Shown here: piece by piece, positions 33,052-44,183 of the stretch | How positions within the stretch are numbered: the stretch's first letter is position 1 | How the letters are laid out: each line of letters begins with the position of its first letter | Source: Cladobotryum mycophilum | Lineage: Eukaryota; Ascomycota; Sordariomycetes; Hypocreales; Hypocreaceae | Reading direction: 5' to 3' | Assembly: GCA_036429605.1 (NCBI GenBank) | Contig: JAVFKD010000015.1 | Coordinates: forward strand, 2,937,421 to 3,001,420 | DNA length: 64,000 nt | Translations under genes and position numbers: made by a program | Notes under the pieces: generated by a model | Databases searched by the model: none | What the model was told of the DNA's origin: nothing | Seen by the model: the letters and a program-made list of their open reading frames with translations, nothing else

Positions 33052-34877
33052 ATGTCCTCGACAACAGCTATAGATCCGACCCAGGCGTCCAATGCAGGTG
33101 TGTGATGCTGCCCCGCGGCAGGGGGCAAGTCGATAAGGATACCGTGTACTGATGATGACGACCGAACAACACAGCCTCGAAGAAGAAAAATAACAAGAAA
33201 AAGAAGAACGCCAGCAAGAATAAAGAGCCTGCGCCAATCGGTAATGGCAACATAAAGCAGGACAAAGAGGACTTGGACGACGAGCCAGATACTCCGACGA
33301 CCACAGTTAGTACTGCTCAAGAAGATGTTGCATCCAAACGCACCAGCTAAGCTTATTCCCCTAGGATGCACCCGATGGTTCAGAAAAACCCAGCAACGAG
33401 AGCAATGGCCACCTAGAAGAACCCACCAACCACGTACATTCTTTGCCTGCTGCGCAGCTCGACGGCGAGGGATCAGACGACTCGGACACGACAGCGAAAC
33501 TCGAAGCCATGAGCAAGGAGCGAGAAGCCCTCAGGGTCGAGGTTGAACAGTTGCGCAAGCAGCTCGAGAGCATACAAGAAAATCACGATCATGAAGTATC
33601 ACAGGTCAAAGCCGATCTGGAGGAGAGCAATGCTGCGAAAGAGTTTGCTGAGGAGCAATACCAAACATTGCTGGGACGAGTCGAGAAGATTAAGGAGACG
33701 CTGAGCGATAGGTTGAGGCGCGACAAGGCCGAATTGGAAGAAGCCAAAGAACGTATCGAGGAGCTCGAGGCGCAAAATGACGAGCTGCGAGGGTCAGCGC
33801 AATCATCTGGCGAAGACGTGGACAAACTCAAGCAGGAACTGCAAGATGCTACACGGGAGCTGACGACCCTCCGAAGTCGCGGCAATCTTTCAACACAAAA
33901 CTGGAATAGAGAGAGGGATGAGCTAGCTAGGACGATTTCACATCTCAAGGAAGAGATGGAGACAACGTCTAATGCCATGGGCGAATGGGAAATTATTGCC
34001 ATGGAGGAGCGATCCGTTAAAGAGAACTTGGCCGAAAAGATTAGCGACCTCGAAGAGCAAGTTTCTGGCCTCCAGGAGGGTTACGACGCCGCCACCGCGG
34101 AACGAGACAGCCAGACGACACTTATCGACAATCTTCAAAATGCCCTTCGCGAAATTCAGGATGCACGTAAAAAGGAGCTGCGAGAGATGGTGGAGACAAG
34201 CGAAGCCCAGCTGCAGGAGCACAAAAATTCGGTTCGAGAAGCCGTGGCACGGGCTACAGAGGCGCAGGAGGCGAAAGAGGAGCTCGTGAAGGAGCTTGAG
34301 AGGACAGCCCCTTTTGAGAAGGAAGTTAAGGAGAAGAACCTCCTTATCGGAAAATTGAGGCACGAAGCTATTGTGTTGAACGATCACTTAACCAAAGCCC
34401 TGAGATATCTCAAGAAGACCAAGCCAGAGGACAATGTTGACAGGTATGTGGATCTTCGTTGATATTGAGAGACTTCTGCTAACTCTTGTCAATAGACAAG
34501 TTGTGACCAACCATCTTCTTCATTTCCTTACACTGGATCGCGGAGATGCCAAGCGTTTCCAGGTTTTGCAGGTCATGGCTGGTTACCTCAACTGGACGGA
34601 TGAGCAGCGCGAGCAAGCTGGCCTCGCCCGCCCTGGAACCTCCACTCTTCGCCTTCCCCTTTCGCCCTTCCAACGCACGCCGAGTTCACCATCACTCAGC
34701 GCCGACATCTTTTCCGAACCGACGTCTGCCAAGGAGAGGGAATCACTGGCAGAGCTCTGGGCTGGTTTCCTAGAGCGAAGTGCCCAAGAGGGTGCCGCCG
34801 GGGGCCCTTCACGAAAAGGCAGCATGAGCAGTTCCACAACCTTGACGGGCAGCGGGCGACCGGACTCAAGGGCTTAA
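33052..34877 (+). CDS. rud3: Golgin of the Rud3/GMAP-210 type with GRAB domain
   Basis: Four exons: 33052-33097, 33175-33305, 33365-34443 and 34496-34877; 545 residues. The N-terminus is basic (SKKKNNKKKKN) and then acidic. Residues about 115-390 are a long heptad coiled coil. Near the end, LLIGKLRHEAIVLNDHLTKALRYLKK is the GRAB (GRIP-related Arf-binding) segment, continued over the last intron by VDRQVVTNHLLHFLTLDRGDAKRF and VLQVMAGYLNW. A Ser/Pro-rich tail closes the protein. Rud3 tethers vesicles at the cis-Golgi through Arf1 (established for yeast). The intron 33306-33364 has a GTTAGT donor and CTAG acceptor; skipping it would hit a stop. Convergent with the next gene. Confidence 0.9.
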
Positions 34878-35287
34878 TGTTTGTTTCCTCATGACCTGGG
34901 CGATTAGAATTTACACTATGGAATTGTTGGTTGTTTTAAAGCTCGCAAAGGGCGTGGACGGGGGAGAGGGTTTGCATCTGATTCCATCTATTACGCATGT
35001 TCGGCATGTGGCATGTTTCAATGACTGAAGAGGTATAACTACTAGGTATTTCGCTTTGGGGAGCAAAAACGTGGATGGGTTTTGTTGTAATGATATAATT
35101 TTCTCAAACGACTTTTAATGCAATGATGAGATTCTCGCATTTCACAACACCACTCGTCGTCTACATCACTTTTTAATAGACCCATTTTCTATCACAAAGG
35201 GTTGAGAATAACAACATGTGTTAATGCGAGCAGGTTTCAATGATTGTACAAATTCCTATTCATGTCTTATTCTAGTTATCTTATATC
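34878..35287. other. Convergent intergenic region
   Basis: About 410 bp between the 3' ends of the golgin and membrane-protein genes; AT-rich, nothing supported. Confidence 0.5.
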
Positions 35288-36405
35288 TTACTCTATCGGC
35301 TGTAATGGCCGGAGCACGTTTTCTGCATATTGCTCCGCATCTTTGGTTATGCTTTGTATATCAATCCTATTGCTCAAAGCATCGTTTACACCCTCGATGA
35401 CTTCTCGTTCCTCCATGACCTCGCCCATCAGTCGGACTTCGTGCTGCCAGTACGCCTGGTTCCTAGAGCGGAGATTCTCGTCCCGCATGGCGGTGTTCTT
35501 AACGATGCCGAGGGCGTTCAACTTGCTCCTGGAGGCGAGCAGCGCGCGATTCACATATTCGATGCGTTCCGCGGGGAGGGCAGCTGCGCAAAGGCACGGT
35601 TGGTGGAGGATAGCCAGAGGACCCAGGCGAGCGAGGCGTCGAGCGCGGCGATGGCGACGAGTCGGTAGTTTCGCATGGACCAGTAGAAGAAGTCGATTTC
35701 GTTGAGCCTCAGCGCGCGCGCGTTGGCTTGGTGGTTGTAGGAGCTGACGAGGTAGAGCTCCAGCGCGGCGAGGATGCCCGCTGCGATGGTGGTCAGAGTG
35801 CGCCACTGGGAACCGTATTTCCCCGTCCAAGAGGGGCTTGTGACGATGGCGAGAACGACGAGGTTGGCGATGTGCGGCCAGAGGAGGGCGGGCAGGGCGT
35901 AGTAGAAGTAGCTCTTTGGCTCGTCCGCGTTGCAGAACGGGCACTCGGCCAGCACCTCGGGGCCGAACTGCAGGTACAGCAGGCGGCTCTCTAGGTTGAC
36001 AAACTTGGACCTCAGGACGTGGTCCCAGGGCGTGAAGGCGTTGCCCTGGCGGACCGCCGCGATGCGGTTGAACAGCACATCGACGGGGATCTGGAGGCGG
36101 CTCTGGGTCCTGGCGAAGAGGTTCTCGGGGGAGAAGGGCGGGAGGGTCTTGAGCACGAGCAGGAAGGCGAGGAGGGAGAGCGAGAAGATGGCTAGCCGGA
36201 CGGTGGACGGGACGGGCTTGATGGGGAGGCCGTGGCGGGTGGAGGCGGAGCGGATGCTGCGGTAGTAGGAGAGGGCCTTGGGGATGATGATGGGGCCGAA
36301 GAAGATGACGAGTGCGCGGATGCTGGAGAATGAATGTTAGTCTGGTTTGGTTTGGATGCGGTTGATGTGATTTTTGTACACTTACGAATCCCAAGAGATT
36401 GCCAT
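35288..36405 (-). CDS. Conserved fungal multi-pass membrane protein (one single-base frame break)
   Basis: Exons in transcription order: 36405-36386 (20 nt) and 36322-35288. With one base added to the G4 run at 35573-35576 (+ strand) it encodes about 351 residues. Five hydrophobic stretches are visible: LVIFFGPIIIP, LAIFSLSLLAFLLVL, LPALLWPHIANLVVLAIV, TIAAGILAALELYLVSS and LVAIAALDASLAWVLWL. Between them sits a conserved soluble block with FTPWDHVLRSKF and a CPFC motif. The C-terminal part (ERIEYVNRALLASRSKLNALGIVKNT region and onward) is helical and charged and is in the next frame. The reading resembles a conserved but unnamed ascomycete family; I cannot name a function. The strong GC bias of 35560-36300 contrasts with its flanks. 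Confidence 0.82.
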
Positions 36406-38800
36406 GTTGGCGATTGCGCGGAGGGGTGAGAAAAAGTGGCCTTGTCAAAAGAGAGTTGTTGTTGACATTGATGAAGCCACATTGATACACAAATAGATAA
36501 GCGTTCTAGTGTGGAATACAAAACCTCCAGCTGTGATTAGTGGATGTGGGGTGTGTGGGGTGCTGCGCGTCATTGTTTCCCGCCAGTTCCCCCCACCACG
36601 CGAGAGCTTCATGTTCCACTGTTGTTATTATTATGGATACCCTGCACTCTTCCACTCTATATAGGTTCACATCAGTGGTCGTCGGTATTCTATTCAACGC
36701 CAGAATCCAAATGAGAAGCTTTATCCGTTCCAATCAACGTCATCAAGTTTAATCAGCTGGCGCCTACCGAAAACACTGGCATCCCCGTGGCATCATGCGA
36801 TTAGCAGCCTTGTCTCGAATTGCTTCATCATGGCTTGCTTTCCACAATTATGGTTGGATATGAAGCCCCATGGAATATGCAAGCAGATGCACCTCATAGT
36901 AATGGTTGCCATTCAGTGACGCTAACTGGCTCTGCCAGCCGGAGAGAGACGACGACTCTTGGGTGTCCCATCCGCGGTCCCGGAGTATTTACATCTGAGC
37001 AATGGATCAGTCTTATATCATTTTCTTTCTGTTTCGTATGAGCAAAAGTCCTCTCTATTCTATGATTTGACATAATTAAACCCCTATCAAAAATTGTTTC
37101 TTTACGCTTTCGACCGGCAAAGCTCGACCCATCCCAGTATAGATGAGGGAAACTTTCGAGATCCACCGACTCCGCAGCTATGTCATCTGTGCCAGGCCAG
37201 TCAGATAATACCATCCAAGTCAAATGCTATTGCTGTTCCGAGACCCAAGCTGCCAAGATTTCATACTACGGGGTATGCAGGCATGACTGGTGCGATTTAC
37301 ACTGGGATAAATACCATGGGCATCGTCTAAACTCTGGGCATCCAAAGACCTCTTGAGCTGAGATGGAAGCAATCAATAGATGGAGCGGGTTTATTTCCGA
37401 AGGGGCGAAATCTCAAGACGATCAACGGATTATGCATGGGCAAGATGCTTCTACTTCTTGGGTTCAAGTAGACTTGAAGTATCAAAGCACCTTGGTCAAC
37501 ATCAACCGCTACGCTCAAGTCTACTTGTCCTCCCGTTGGCCGTACTCCCCCTCGTTGACTTGTGCTACGGACTTTTGGGACCTAAAACCAATTGTGGATA
37601 AATGGGATTCACTGCCGCATCCCGGGTTAGAAACAGTCTACTCCATCAAGGGCCTGTTGTTTCGCTATTTCAAGACAATCCTTGTATTATGTGTTCCGCC
37701 TTACTACTAGATTTGTCTGCTTCGAACTCGAATCGCGTCGCTTGTTGCTGATGTTGATAAGGAGAGGTATAAACCAACGCTCACATCAACGGAGTAAAAC
37801 TTGGTTTAGATATTCATCGCGCTCTTCAGCACTACTCAACAAACTTCACCGAACCATTCGACTTTTCGAAACATCCACGAGGCCCGAGGCGTAAACCACC
37901 AAGCCTCAAAGACCATGCAATGACCCCCTTCAACCATCTCAGACCGTCCGAGACAAGCCCAAAGCGCCTTGACAAGTGCGCAGCTTCGCCTATCTCATCA
38001 TATATAATTTTTGCCTTGGTATCAGAAACAACAATGACATAGCATGTCTAAAGCCAAGACTTGTTCCTACCACTATGGACTAATGTCGCGCAGATTTGCC
38101 AGTAACTACAATTCTCAAGCCTTTTCGAACCGCTTAAAATAAATTCGATGAGGATTCACCTTGCTGGTCCACAGTCGGAGAGAGAACGTGCCAAAATAAG
38201 AGAAACGGACACTCGCATGGGCACCAGGATATTACTGGAGCTATTAGAGCATTGGGTGACTACAAAACACCATATAGTAGCGATGCCGAGAACGCCTTCC
38301 TAGAAGGTTGCAGACACTATTCACGAGGACCTTACTGGAGCACGGTTTAAGCAGTGTCATGACATGTGCAAATCTCGATAGCAGGACGGTTAAAATAGGT
38401 AATGATCTATGTCTATTTACACAATTAGGCATGACTGTTGGTGAGATTGTGAACCAAGATGATTGTATTCGTCTACAGGGTAGGTAATTTCTGATGGACA
38501 TGAGCTGAATATGACGAGTGCTTCAAAGTCTTGTCTATGATGCTTGATTTTAATTTAAATTACAGATATTTGGTATTGCAGAAGTCTAGATATGCACTCA
38601 CGTGAGATGCTGGATTTTACTCGTTGTTGCCTTGCATGTGGAGCATCAGTGGGCGTGACACAAGGCCTTCTGGGGCAACCACCCACCCCATGAGGCTATG
38701 CGTACCAAACATCGCCATCCATTTCCCCTCAGTCACTTCTCCAGGGCTCTAGTCTCTCCAAACCAACAAAGAAACTTTCCGGCCAACGCAACCATGGGCC
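36406..38800. other. Gene-poor region upstream of the NLR gene
   Basis: About 2.4 kb. Several ORFs of 60-115 codons exist (for example 37363-37710) but none has a domain or a conserved partner in the window. An upstream ORF, 38698-38883, overlaps the start of the NLR gene in another frame. No mobile-element ends seen. Confidence 0.45.
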
Positions 38801-41800
38801 ATGGAACCCGTTGGACTGGCCGTTGGAGTCATCGGACTCGCCAGTCTGTTTGGCGCTTGTCTAGACGCCGTCGACAAGATTGACGACTACAAGCATTACA
38901 AAAATGACTCCCATTCGCTTGCTACCCAGTTCAAGGCTCATAAGCTGAGATTCGAACAATGGGGCAAATCTGTTGGCATCGACAGGAACAAGAGCCTCAC
39001 GCCGGATCATCACGAGGCCTTGGACGACCAGAGCACTCTCGAGACGGTCCTTGAGATCCTGTCCATCATCAAACGGGTATGCAACTTTGAGGATGAAGGG
39101 CCGCCCCCTCACAACCTCCAGCTGTGAACAGGCCATTGGCTAGGAGCATGACCGCGCCGCAGAGTGGATCCTCAACAACAACAAAGAAACAGAAATTCAC
39201 TTGGATGCTCAGAGGAAAGATTAAAAGGACGGCCCAGATTGAGCAATTCGGAACCTTGGTGCAACATCTTTACCACTTGGTTCCACCAAAAGCTGCTATG
39301 AGAGTACGACCTGCCGATACATCCCAGCCGCCTGCTCCAAACATTCCTCCGGCTCCACCGGTGAATGACAGCTCTGTTTGGATTTCAGAACTTCGGCAGT
39401 CGTTGAAACGAGTAGAGGAAGAGATTGAGGCCGATGCGCGCCGCGAGGTTCATGCTTGGCTGATTCGTGACCCCCCAAACGAGCTCTACGATGACAACAT
39501 TCAAAAAAGACTCGTCGGCACCTGTGACTGGATCACGAGTAGAGATGCATTCACTGATTGGTTTTCGCCCGATTTCCCTTCTCAAAGAGCAAAGCTATTA
39601 TGGGTCAATGGGCCGGCTGGCTTTGGAAAGACGGTTCTATGCTCCAGTGTCATCAGCTTTCTTTCTTCCAACATTTCAACTCCGGTTGGACACTTTTTCT
39701 TCTCATCCGACTTTGAGAGCCGGAACGATCCCTATATAGCAGTGCGTTCTTGGATATCTCAGGCGATATCTCGAGATAACGCTGCGTTTGATTTCGTCCG
39801 AGAGAGAAGAGATGCTCAGAATGAGCAGGTGGCAACACGAACTGCCATACTTCAAATATTCCGACAGCTGGTACAAATTGTACCTGGGTGCACTTTTATC
39901 CTTGACGGACTGGATGAATGCACATGGCTGGGGCAGAGCAATTCTAGTCGAGGCGATTCAATTGTTGATTTCCTGGGCAAACTTGGAACTGCAGTCGCCA
40001 ATAGTTCCAGCCGGGTACTTATCGTCAGTCGTGACGAGCCTGACATCCGTAGCGGCATCGAAAACACCAAGTTTAACGTTTACGAGTACAAAATCAGCCC
40101 AGAGGACGTGCAAGGTGACGTGGAAATATACTCCAAAAGCCTGGTTGACAAGAAACTGTCCAAGAAGAGTGAAGCGATTAAGAATGCGATTTCTCAAAGG
40201 ATGGCGGAGCGCTGCGGTGGTCAATTTTTGTGGCTGAGAATGCAGGAGGACTCCTTGCGTGGTTGGAAGAACCAGAAACAACTAGAGGACACAATCGACA
40301 AGACACCTCCTGGCCTTGACAACTTATACGAGCGAAATCTGCTGAGGTTGTCACAGCTTCCTCAGGCTGAGAGAGACCGCGCCTTCTCATTGCTGCGATG
40401 GGCGACTTTTGCACTGCGGCCTCTGACCGTTTGCGAGATTGCAGAGGCTGTACTAATCGACATGGATGGCGAAGAACTCCCGGTTGATGAAATGCCCGAC
40501 GAGGTGGAGGACGAGTATATCAACAGTGAGATCCTCGGGCTCTGTGGTTCTCTCTTGAATATCCGCCAAAGCTCATCCGAAACCAACCCTGGACTCCGAA
40601 CTGTCCGCATCACTCACTTCTCAGTCAAACAGTACTTTCTTTCTCACAGTGGCGCATTGGGCAATAATTTGCAGGCAAATGAGAGCCTGCGGTTCTCTAA
40701 TGAAGAGGCAGAGAATACCATGCTTGCCCGGCTGTGTCTTCGTTACGTTCATTACGAGGAAGTCTGGCAAGAAGACTATAGGCAGGGTCTGGGCCATGTC
40801 CAAGGGGCGTTTTTGGATTATGCGGCAGATTCCTGGAGCCGCCATCTTCGCTTGGGAGATTTGGATGATGAAGATGCTAATGAGCTTATCGATGCCCTTT
40901 TTGATGTGGGGAATCCGACATGGGAGGCGTGGAGGAGCTGGTTTGATTCAAATGAGAAAGCTTCAGCCAAAATGCCAGAAGCCGAAGAAGACGATACCAA
41001 ACCACGGGCCACATCTACGACTCCAGTCTACTACGCTGCGAAGCTTGATTTGACGACTATTACAATGCGTTTGATTGAAGAGTATCCGGATTGCTTAGAC
41101 GAACAGTCCATTACTGGAACAACAGCATTAGTGGCTGCTTGTGAAAATGGCAATGAGGGACTCGTGAGGGCGTTAACAGAGTCTGGTGCCAATGTCACTC
41201 TTCAGAATTTTATGGGAAAGTCGCCCTTACATGCAGTGGCTGATGACGGCAGAATTCACTTAGCTCAGGTGTTGCTAGACAATGGTGCCGATGTTACACT
41301 GGGTGATGTTGAGGCAACTACACCATTGAGTTTTGCAGCGAGTGAGGGCCATATGGAGATGGCTAGACTACTCATCGAACACGGAGCAGATGTTATGACT
41401 CCGAATATGAAAGGTTCTACGCCACTGCACTGGAGTGCGGCTTACGGACATGTTGATGTTTCAAGGCTATTGCTTGATAAAGGGGCCGATTTGGGATTCA
41501 AATCTTCTCTTGGTCAGACTCCTATGTATTCTGCAGCCATTCGAGGACACATTGAGCCACTGCGGCTTCTTCTAGAGAGAGGAGCTCATGTGGACACGGT
41601 TGACGAGGATGGAATAACACCTCTAATGTCTGCAGCTTACTTTGGATTCAGCGAAGTTACCCGTCTCCTTATCAAACATGGGGCCGATCCCAATGCGAAG
41701 GACAACCGAAAGCGCACACCCTTACACTATGTGGCTGAGAGTGGACATCTCGAAGTCGTCCGACTTCTCATTGAGAACGGGGCCGACTTGAGGTACAGCG

Positions 41801-43125
41801 AGCGTGGGACACCACCTATAATCACTGCAGCTTGGTTTGGTCAAGTAGAAGTGATTCGTCTACTACTTGACTACGGGGCTCAGATCGATATCTCGATGAC
41901 TAACGAAGAAGGAGAAGAATATACAGTTATGAATGCGGCAATAATGGGAAATTGTATTGATATTGTCAAATTGCTTCTCGAGAGAGGAGTACAGCCCTCA
42001 ACACGGATAGGGGCCGACTGGACACCGATGACCATGGCATGCCACTTCGGAAAACTACAAATAATCGACATTTTATTTCATCACGGTGCTAATACCTCAG
42101 ATCCAGACTCTAATGGATGGGCACCCTTGGACGCCGCAATTTCCGGTGGGGAGGTCGAAGTTGCTGAGTTGCTCTTGAAGAAGGGAGCTGATTTGACAGT
42201 TATGGACCGCTATGGACAAACTCCGCTTAGACATGCCATACTACTTGGTGAATCGGAAATAGTCAGACTCCTCATTGAGAATGGTGCTGATATTGAAGAC
42301 GAAGATGATAATGGATGCAAGCCATTACATTGGGCAGCAACTAGTGGCGATACCGATATTATGCAGCATCTTGTCGATTTAGGTTGCGACATTACACCTA
42401 CAGATCCCGCCGGGTGGACGCCCCTCCATCACGCAGCAGGCGACAACCAAATCGAGGCAGTGAAATTCCTCATCCGGAACGGTGCTGATGCAACAGCTTT
42501 GACGAATAACGGCTTAACGCTACTGCATTTGGCCGCCAGGGATGGAAATATAGAGCTAGTTGAACTATTGCTAGCAACACCAGGAATTCGTGCCAGCCAA
42601 GCAGATGATTACGGGCGTACGGCTTTGTTTTATGCTTCTATGCGGGGGTACGTGGATGTGGTTCGACTTCTGCTTTTAAACAAGGCTGAAGTAAACACCA
42701 AAGACCTGTATAACTCTTCGGCAATATTTGCCGCTACAAGGAATGGTCACCAAGATGTGGTTGAGACCTTGCTCGTCGCCGAGGGAGTTGATGTCGTATC
42801 CAAAGATCACTCTGGAAAGACTTTGCTATGGTGGGCTAGGAGATGTGGCAACCACTCAGTGGTCGAGCTTGTAGAGTCCGCTGCCGGGTTGAACGATCTC
42901 GAGACGCCAGACGATGGGTTTGTTGGCGGCCATGGCTGCATCAGTTTCAACAGCGATGAGTACTGGTGTGATGTATGCACGCGATGTATTCCAGCCGGGA
43001 GTGACTACTTTGAGTGCAGTGAATGCGATGGCGGAGATTTTCTAGCATGCATTGCATGTGTCGGGGGAGGCACAAAATGTCGGGCTGGTTCTCACGAATG
43101 GACGATGATCATGAGCACGGTGTAA
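38801..43125 (+). CDS. STAND/NLR-type receptor: HeLo - NACHT - 19 ankyrin repeats - ZZ-like zinc finger
   Basis: Read as one gene if the C5 run at 39104-39108 gains one C; otherwise the first 108 codons end at a TGA at 39125. The corrected length is about 1441 residues. Residues 1-170 form a HeLo domain (start MEPVGLAVGVIGLASLFGAC, then LRFEQWGKSVG), the membrane-active cell-death domain of HET-S-type proteins. NACHT begins near residue 265: Walker A GPAGFGKT, Walker B FILDGLDECTW, and a winged-helix LRWATFALRPLTVCEIAEAV. About 740-1365 contains 19 ankyrin repeats with regular TPLH..A...GH..V..LLL..GAD units. The end (about 1377-1441) has paired cysteines (CDVC, CSEC, CIAC) plus His, resembling a ZZ finger. 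Fungal NLRs of this build control heterokaryon incompatibility and immunity-like death (family knowledge); ligand unknown. Confidence 0.92.
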
Positions 43126-43752
43126 GAAGGAGATGGAAACGGGAGTTTGGGCGGTATGAAAGCAACATAGACATGGGGTCATATGGATATGGATTGGTTG
43201 CCTCATTGGCGTTGGGGGATATAGAACCTTGTAAAGATGGGATATTTTGCCCAGTTTTCTACGCCCTGGGGGCTCGCTTGTCAACTGAATACGATATAAA
43301 TCAAGCACCATACCTATGATCTCTGGACCTGGGAGTAAACTACCGCCGTAACAAAGTCAACATCCCCTATTGCTACGTCGGAATAAGGGGATAACGCCCC
43401 TCTCATAGCATAAAACAGAATAACAGCAAACTACCAGGAACGGGGTGATGTGATAGAACAAAGTACTGCCCAAGGGCAAGCAAAAACGCTTTCATTTAAA
43501 AAAAGAATATCCAAGAAATAGTCCTCCTCTTAGCAAATCGACCCCCCCTTCGCCCTTCTCCGTAACTGCGCCATGTCTAAAAAAGGAATACCGTGTCGCG
43601 CCGAGTTTTCGCCGTATCATGCCAACCGTCGATTGTTGTTCTTGTTGTTGTTACACTTGCCCGATATGGCGGCTTGGAACGCAAGCAAGCACTCTCTTTT
43701 CCCCCATATCTCTATCTTCTTTCTCGGACCACATTCTTTTGTCTCTCTCTAA
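43126..43752. other. Convergent intergenic region
   Basis: About 630 bp between the NLR and the SERF-type gene. ORFs there are not supported. Confidence 0.5.
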
Positions 43753-44183
43753 CTATTTCTTCTTGGTGCCGCCGCCGGCCGAATTTTCAGCTGCTTCTAA
43801 AACGGATGGGAAAAAACAAACTCGTTGTTAGTAAATTCGTTTTTTTGGGGGTGAGTTGAGTCGCGGGTCGGGTCGAATAAGGGGTGGGTGTTCATAAGGG
43901 TTTGGTTTGCCTTTTGCTGGTGAACATACTTTTGGCATCGGCTTCTGCCTGCTTTCGACGCATGATATCGGCGGCGTTTTCACGAGATGCTTTCAGCTGA
44001 GTGCCGGTTTGGTTGTTGGCCAGTTTCTATGGGCATGGTTGATCTGTTAGTCGGATGATCCCTGAGGCTGACTACGGTGTTGGCCTAGAGAGAGAGAAAA
44101 AAAGAGAGAACTCTACCTACCTTGCCGGCCTGCTCCTTCTGGTTCTTAGCACGGGCTAGATCTCTCTGGTTGCCGCGGGCCAT
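43753..44183 (-). CDS. SERF/4F5-type small protein
   Basis: Exons in transcription order: 44183-44121, 44026-43930 and 43796-43753; 67 residues. The N-terminus MARGNQRDLARAKNQKEQAGK is the 4F5/SERF signature. The rest is a charged helical peptide (NAADIMRRKQAEADAKK) ending in GGGTKKK. Phases at both introns are consistent (0 and 1), with GTAGGT and GTATGT donors. SERF proteins are small, conserved eukaryotic factors that modify protein aggregation in animals and yeast (family knowledge). The acceptor context is CATAG then AAA, and TTTTAG then AAG. No signal peptide or membrane segment. Confidence 0.88.

Noticed and set aside
35288..36490. 400-codon minus ORF in place of the membrane protein
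   Set aside because: Its first two thirds are Arg/Pro/His-rich and out of frame; only the last part is the true C-terminus, reached by the single-base break at 35573-35576.
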